NCBI RefSeq assembly: GCF_900324465.2
Contig: NC_046622.1
Span: 20,562,297-20,626,296 of the forward strand
Direction: 5' to 3'
DNA: 64,000 nucleotides
From: Anabas testudineus
Taxonomy: Eukaryota > Chordata > Actinopteri > Anabantiformes > Anabantidae
The translations under genes were made by a program, and so were the position numbers. Shown here piece by piece: positions 59,345 to 64,000 of this stretch. Numbering within the stretch: position 1 is the first letter of the stretch; every line of letters starts with the position of its first letter. The notes beneath the pieces are model-generated. The model was not told the origin of the DNA. It did no database searches and saw only the letters and a list, made by a program, of their open reading frames with translations.

Positions 59345-60446
59345 ATGGTAAGCGTGCTCATGTTGTGCTAAATGTAGTTAACTTTAAATTTGTAAATAAT
59401 ATGTTGTTGAAAATTGATCTAACTTTCTGTCTTTATTCTACTCACCCATTCATTTCTTCTAACCCTCTTTTCTTCTCTGTCTCCCTCCCTTCTCCCCTTC
59501 TTGATAGATGCTAAATTGTACAGAGTTGGTTGGCATGCTGGGAAAGTACTATCTTTCACCAGCATATGGCATTGAGTTCTGCATCGGTTTCCCTGGAAAC
59601 CTTTTGGCTATACTTGGTTATATATTTTGTTTGCCAGAATGGCAAAGTTGCAATATTTATCTCTTCAACATGGCAGTCTCCAACCTTATTTTCCAGTGCA
59701 CACTGCCATACCTGTCTTACCTCTATGCAAATAACCAACCAGAAACCAGGCCCGTTGCTTGCATTATCAATCGCTATGTCCTGCGTGTGAATCTTTACTC
59801 ATCCATACTATTTATGGCTTGGGTTAGCATGGATCGCTTTCTGCTCATAAAATATCCATCACGGAACCACTACCTGCTGAGGGTACGAACAGCTCTAAAT
59901 GTGACAGGACTAAGCTGGTTAGCAGTCAATGTGGAAATTGCTCCAATGATAGTGTTGATGATTCAGGACCTGCAAAGCAAAAATTGGACATATTGCAAGG
60001 ATTTTGCCAGCCTACAGTTAGAAGGAGATATCAATTTATTAGGCTACAGCCTAGGACTAACCTTGACTGGTTACATTCTCCCTCTTGCAGCACTGTGTGG
60101 TTTCTCTCACAAAATTGCTCATCTGCTCCATATTCAGGAGAAAGCTTTACAGCGCAGAACAACATCATACAAGTGGCCTCTCAAAGTTGTTGCATCAACT
60201 ACAGCCATGTTTCTAATTCTCTATACTCCCTACCATGTGTTGAGAAATATCCGAATAGCATCTCGGCATCGCTGGGCAGAGATGGAACTGTGTACAAAGA
60301 CTTACATTGAGGGCCTGTACATCTTGACCAGACCATTGGCCTTCTTGCACAGTGCCATCAACCCTGTTTTCTATTTCTTCATGGGCGACAAGTTTCGAGA
60401 GCTCCTAGTCGCTAAGCTCAGAAAACTGGTCGGTAGAACAGGGTAG
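59345..60446 (+). CDS. sucnr1: SUCNR1-like receptor, copy 4, His-to-Arg pocket change
   Basis: 313 residues counting the 5' exon Met. ATG 59345-59347 abuts the donor gtaagc; intron 59348-59507; large exon 59508-60446. An acceptor-like tttcag ends at 59267, so the 5' exon may be 59268-59347; a tag in frame upstream of the ATG excludes a longer N-terminus. Keeps ILTRPLAFLHSAINPVFYF and the full tail. The position of human His103 is Arg (codon 59784-59786), as in copy 3. The second loop reads NWTYCKDF where the other copies have R before the Cys, and the third loop has SYKWPLK where they have SYKRPL. TM2 2.50 is Asn. Open and apparently functional; closest to copy 3. Confidence 0.92.
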
Positions 60447-60824
60447 CTAGGAGAACCAGTCTGACTAAATACAACACAAAGAGATATAAATCGACATAGT
60501 ACATCCACACATGTGGATCAGTTCTGAGTTTTTATAGTCTATTTTGTTGCCAATGTATTTGACATTTTTTTGATTCCATATTTTATTTGTATTAATTACT
60601 ACTTATTAATTAATTAATTATTTTGATGTATTTTGTTTTCATGTGTTAATAATAAGCATCAACACTGTCTAGTTTTGTTAACATCCCATCACATTTTGTC
60701 TCAGCAGAATATACAATATGTCATGCATATTAATATAAACTTTTTTCTCGTGACAATATTCACAAGAAATACAAATCACTGTAAGATACTGACTAATTAT
60801 GCTTTTGTAAATTAACCCCCTTTG

Positions 60825-60857
60825 TTTCTGCCTAAGTGACAACATTAAAATCAACAT
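60825..60857 (+). pseudogene. V2R relic 4: exon 3 trace
   Basis: tgtttctgcctaagtgacaa matches the CSCLSD part of V2R exon 3 (tgttcctgcctgagtgaccg). Short, but at the position expected from units 2 and 3, and it continues into shared flanking DNA. Confidence 0.55.
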
Positions 60858-61293
60858 GATATGACCCAAATAAGCCTACGAAGCAGCAGGAAATATGCCT
60901 GAAAAGAATTTACTAATTATTTCATATTGTAGAAATGTTATTGTAAAGGTTTAGATTTAGGATTGAAAAAAACAAAATAAAGAAAGAAACAAAACAAAAA
61001 GCATCTTAGTACAGTAATGTGCTCAGTCATCATGTGCTGCAAGTTTCTGACACGTTGGTTGAGGAGTAGAGCACCATTCATCCACCCCCACTTTGCATGT
61101 TTAAAGGGTGTGTTCAATAAAGGCATAAAATATTGTGACTGTTTGTGTTTTATCAACTTAGAAATATTGTGTTTGTTGATATTTGTTTAGTGACAATCAC
61201 ATCACTTTCCGTGACCAGTTTATGCTAAAACCTTGTTCTCATTATTATTATTTTTTTTTTTTTTTTGCTAGATTTGGTAAGGCACAGACCAGT

Positions 61294-61993
61294 GTACTGT
61301 GATTGGGCATATCATTATGACCACACCTAATAGTGTGTTGCCCCCCCTTTAACTGCCAAAACAGTCCTAACCCATAACTCCTGTAAGTTACGAGATGGCG
61401 CCTCCAAGAATCAGACTTGTTTGTCCAGCACATCCCACGGATGCTCGATTAGATTGAGATCTGGGGACACTCGTTGTTCTGCTCCTCAAACCATTCCTGA
61501 ACCATTTTTGGTTTGTGGCAGGACACATTAGCCATCAGGGAATAACGTTTCCATTAAAAGGGTTTACATGGTTTGCAACAATGCTTAGGTAGGTGGTACG
61601 TGTCAAAGTAACAACCACACGGCCGAACCACAGTTTTCCCAGCAGAACATTACCCAGATTTCTTCCGCCAGCTAGCTTTAGTGCATTGTGGTGCCTTGTG
61701 TTCTCTAGGTAAGTGACACACAAGCACCCATCAGTCCACTTGATATAAACACAATCGTGATTCATCAGACCAGGTCACCTTCTTCGTCTAGCCATCCCAA
61801 TTCAGTCTTTGTCAAACTCACTCAAATTCTTGCACATCAATTTTTCCTTCTTCTAACACATTAGATTTTGAGGTCAAAATGTTCACTTGCTGCAAAATAT
61901 ATCCCACCCACTATCAGGTGCCATGATGAAGGGACATTTAACGTTAGTCAGTTCAACTGCCAGTGGTCATATTTTTATGCCTGATCAATGTAC
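61294..61993 (-). mobile_element. Tc1/mariner-like element relic with both inverted ends
   Basis: Left end gtactgtgattgggcatatc and right end tatgcctgatcaatgtac are imperfect inverted repeats. Inside, the minus strand has the helix-turn-helix start of a Tc1 transposase: reverse complement of tctagccatcccaattcagt, ctttgtcaaactcactcaaa. Internally deleted and diverged. Its paralogue at 55979-56360 shows that it was present before the last duplication. Confidence 0.75.
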
Positions 61994-62099
61994 AAACAGA
62001 TCAATGTAGACTTCCACCCTAACATTTAATGGGGATGCAAGCATATGAAACCATTTCTTAAGTTTTGAGTGTTTCCAGGAGTTCAGTGATTTATTTGGC

Positions 62100-62890
62100 T
62101 GTAAAATGAAAAAAAAAAATGCATTAATCAGTAGGTGGAATGGTTAGACTGAAGCAGTCTGATTGGGGTTTAACTGATGACCGAAATAAACTTTTTGAGC
62201 AGAACTCCAAGCACTATGTCTGGTGAATGCCAGGTACTTCTCTTTCCCTGGCTAATAACATCTATATAAGGGGTGTCCCATCTCTGCACTTACAGCTTTT
62301 GATTGGCTGAACACACCTGAACCAGGCAGTCAGGAGAGGGTTGGGCAGGGATAGTTGAAAATTAAGCAGGACAGTGGCAATTGAGGACCAGGATTGGACA
62401 CCTCTGATCTATACGGTGAAGCATGGTGGCAGGAGCTTCATACCATTGGGGTTCCTATCAGCAGCAGGGATAGGAAGAGTAAACAGAACTTAGAATAGGG
62501 TAAATAAAGGCAAATGCAAAGAAATCCTTCAAGTTAACCTCTCCAGAGTGCAGAAGACCTGCAACTAAGATGACAGGTAAACATTCAGTATGACAATGAT
62601 CAAAAGCATACAACCAATGTTTAAGTGACTTTAGGACAAGTTACTGCTTATCTTTGAGTGGCCTTACCAAAGTCCAGACTTAAGCCCCAGCGAAGATCTG
62701 TGCAGAAACTTTACAATGGCAGTTGAGATACTTCCTATTCAACCTATAGGAGCTTGAGAGGATTTCCCAGCACAAATGGGAGAAACCGCCCAAATCCAAG
62801 TGGGAAAAGTTTGTAAAGACCTAATCAAAAAGAATTAGAGCTGTAAAAATGGTCAAAGAAATGTAAATGAGAGATTAAAGTTTTTAATTT
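62100..62890 (+). mobile_element. Tc1-like transposase relic split by a MITE
   Basis: Plus-strand transposase pieces in order: ccaagcactatgtctggtga, (MITE), tacggtgaagcatggtggca (VKHGGG), agtatgacaatgatcaaaag (DNDPKH), ccagacttaagccccagcga (PDLSP), then caaatccaagtgggaaaagt near the 3' end. Broken. The family differs from the neighbouring element at 61294-61993. Confidence 0.7.
62268..62406. mobile_element. hAT-type MITE, 139 bp
   Basis: Ends aaggggtgtccca and ttggacacctctg are inverted repeats (9 of 10 at the core) of the CAGGGGTGTCC type seen in hAT-like non-autonomous elements. Flanked by 8-bp duplications atctatat (62260-62267) and atctatac (62407-62414), the hAT target length. Inserted into the Tc1-like relic, hence younger than it. 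Confidence 0.85.
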
Positions 62891-63089
62891 TACTTTATTT
62901 ATTAGATGATTTTATGAAATGATGGCATCCTAATACTTTCTGAGTATGTGTGTTTGAAGATGTATCTCATTAAAGGTTTATAAAAATTCTCTTATCAGGG
63001 ACAACCACAACCAAAACTCAGAATGCAAAGCCATGTTACCATGACCTTGAAGAGCTGTTATTGAACATGCAGAAATTAATTATGCCTGA

Positions 63090-63333
63090 GCTGAAAAAAA
63101 ATCTATAAAAGGGGGCAACATACATAAAAGAGGAAACAGTGATATAAAGTGTTAAACTGAAGGAGAATCACAAGGTCATGTTCAGACGCCAACTCATTCT
63201 CACTCGTGCTCATGCTCTCTTTATTCCTCCTCCTCCTGGTTACAGGGATAGTTTCATCCAAATGGGATGCACAAGGCTAGAGATGTGATGATGTGACGAC
63301 AGAGCCACAACAACCAGTTCACATCTGACACAG
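63090..63333 (+). pseudogene. V2R relic 5: promoter plus first exon
   Basis: TATA box TATAAAAG at 63104-63111, ATG at 63178-63180, and exon end acacag|gtgagttt (donor gt 63334-63335). Same structure as relics 3 and 4, so a fifth SUCNR1-like gene is predicted downstream of the window. Confidence 0.85.
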
Positions 63334-64000
63334 GTGAGTTTGTAAGGGTGGTGACAGTTTATCTCATTACTAAAGTGCTTATTTCATACTCAGATCGTAG
63401 CTGAAATAATCGCATTTTATATAAATGGTATTTAAAAAAACTTTTTTCTTATATAGTTTTTTTTAGTTTACATTCACATGTTACTGTGGTTATTACAACT
63501 GATCTGTCTTAGTTGTTTGTAACATCTGTAGTTTTGCAAGTGTCAACAACTTTGTTGGTTCGAGTTCCACAAGAAAAATTACTTACATTCTCTGAAGTTG
63601 ACAAAAAGTATTAGTATCCATCGCAGTTATGACACTCATGGAATACTCTAAAATCATGGCAAATGAAAGTTCTTTGTGAGAAAATGTGTTTTACTGTTCT
63701 TGTCTTGAAGCAGTGAAGGTAAAAATGAGGTGAAACTCAAACTGTCAGAAGCCCATTTCTGCACATTCTTGGGTTACCTTGACATTTCCAAGTTGGTCAA
63801 TGTCCAATTTGTTAACATAGCTGTAGTTATATATATGACCTATATTGCAACAGTGGCTTAGCTTGTCTTCAGGAGAGCTGTTATATTGCCCATCTTTATA
63901 AACAGGTAGTCATTACATATTACTATACTAATGTTTCTACACAATCACTACGGATCTTGAGTTTGTATTGTTTCTTAACACGAGCTGTATTCTTCAGCTA
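63334..64000. other. Spacer of unit 5, cut by window end
   Basis: Paralogous to 57131-57560 and then to 58190-58420 (gacatttccaagttggtcaa, aacaggtagtcattacat). No gene seen before the window ends. Confidence 0.6.

Larger units (their letters stand above)
51985..64000 (+). repeat. Tandem segmental duplication, units of V2R relic plus SUCNR1-like gene
   Basis: Units beginning near 51985, 56530 and 62690 share the same order: Tc1 3'-end piece, V2R promoter and exon-1 relic, long spacer, and (first two) a SUCNR1-like gene with V2R exon 2/3 remnants. For example 53148-53530 and 57688-58080 are almost identical. The third unit is cut by the window end. Units 1 and 2 of the locus (35-51 kb) have the same plan but are much more diverged, so duplication happened in at least two rounds. 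Confidence 0.85.

Noticed and set aside
37769-60446. Assignment of the four class A receptors to OXGR1, P2RY or HCAR groups
   Set aside because: The YYLS.(A/F)YGIEF, NIYLFN, NRYVLH.NLY.SILF, IKYP.R.H and YHV.RN(I/V)RIASR stretches match SUCNR1 far better than the related receptors, from recall of the human sequence.
1-64000. tRNA, rRNA or other RNA genes
   Set aside because: The only tRNA-like sequence found is the head of the SINE at 58858-59047; no independent gene was recognised.

Overview
The window looks like nuclear DNA of a teleost fish. It is AT-rich and intron-rich, with fish-type Tc1, hAT, SINE, L2 and restriction-like-endonuclease LINE remains, and it carries family C chemosensory receptors of the fish V2R/OlfC type. 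The species cannot be named from the sequence.

Region 1 (1-33.7 kb) is a head-to-tail, plus-strand array of five V2R/OlfC receptor genes, here called A to E. A enters the window already in intron 3. B, C, D and E are complete and open in every exon, with conceptual products of 881, 876, 873 and 879 residues. Each complete gene has nine coding exons. The exon that is normally the single large exon 3 of a V2R is split into four (87, 270, about 200 and about 276 nt). The residues equivalent to the amino-acid binding set of mGluR/CaSR are kept, so they are likely amino-acid odorant receptors. C, D and E share a promoter block with an A/T-TAAAAG TATA-like box 60-75 bp before the ATG.

Region 2 (34-64 kb) holds four tandem plus-strand genes for class A receptors closely resembling the succinate receptor SUCNR1. 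Each has a short 5' exon ending exactly in ATG, then a small intron and one large exon. Every copy is preceded by a decayed V2R promoter plus first exon, and followed (in at least three clear cases) by decayed V2R exon 2 and/or exon 3. The SUCNR1-like gene therefore sits in what was intron 1 of a dead V2R gene, and the whole composite was duplicated in tandem. A fifth V2R first-exon relic near 63.2 kb opens another unit that runs off the window. The dead V2R first exons keep their splice donors, four of five keep a TATA-like box, and each SUCNR1-like 5' exon has an acceptor-like CAG about 75-80 nt upstream of its donor. This suggests, but does not prove, that a V2R promoter now drives the succinate-receptor-like genes.

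Between SUCNR1-like copies 1 and 2 (39.4-46.2 kb) lies a nest of transposable elements: two oppositely oriented pieces of one Tc1-like family bracket a restriction-like-endonuclease LINE, an L2-type LINE, a third LINE fragment, and a deleted V2R exon 6 relic. Other fossils are a hAT transposase relic, two broken Ty3/Gypsy pol fragments, tRNA-derived SINEs and a hAT-type MITE with clear target-site duplications. No rRNA or tRNA genes and no CRISPR arrays were seen.
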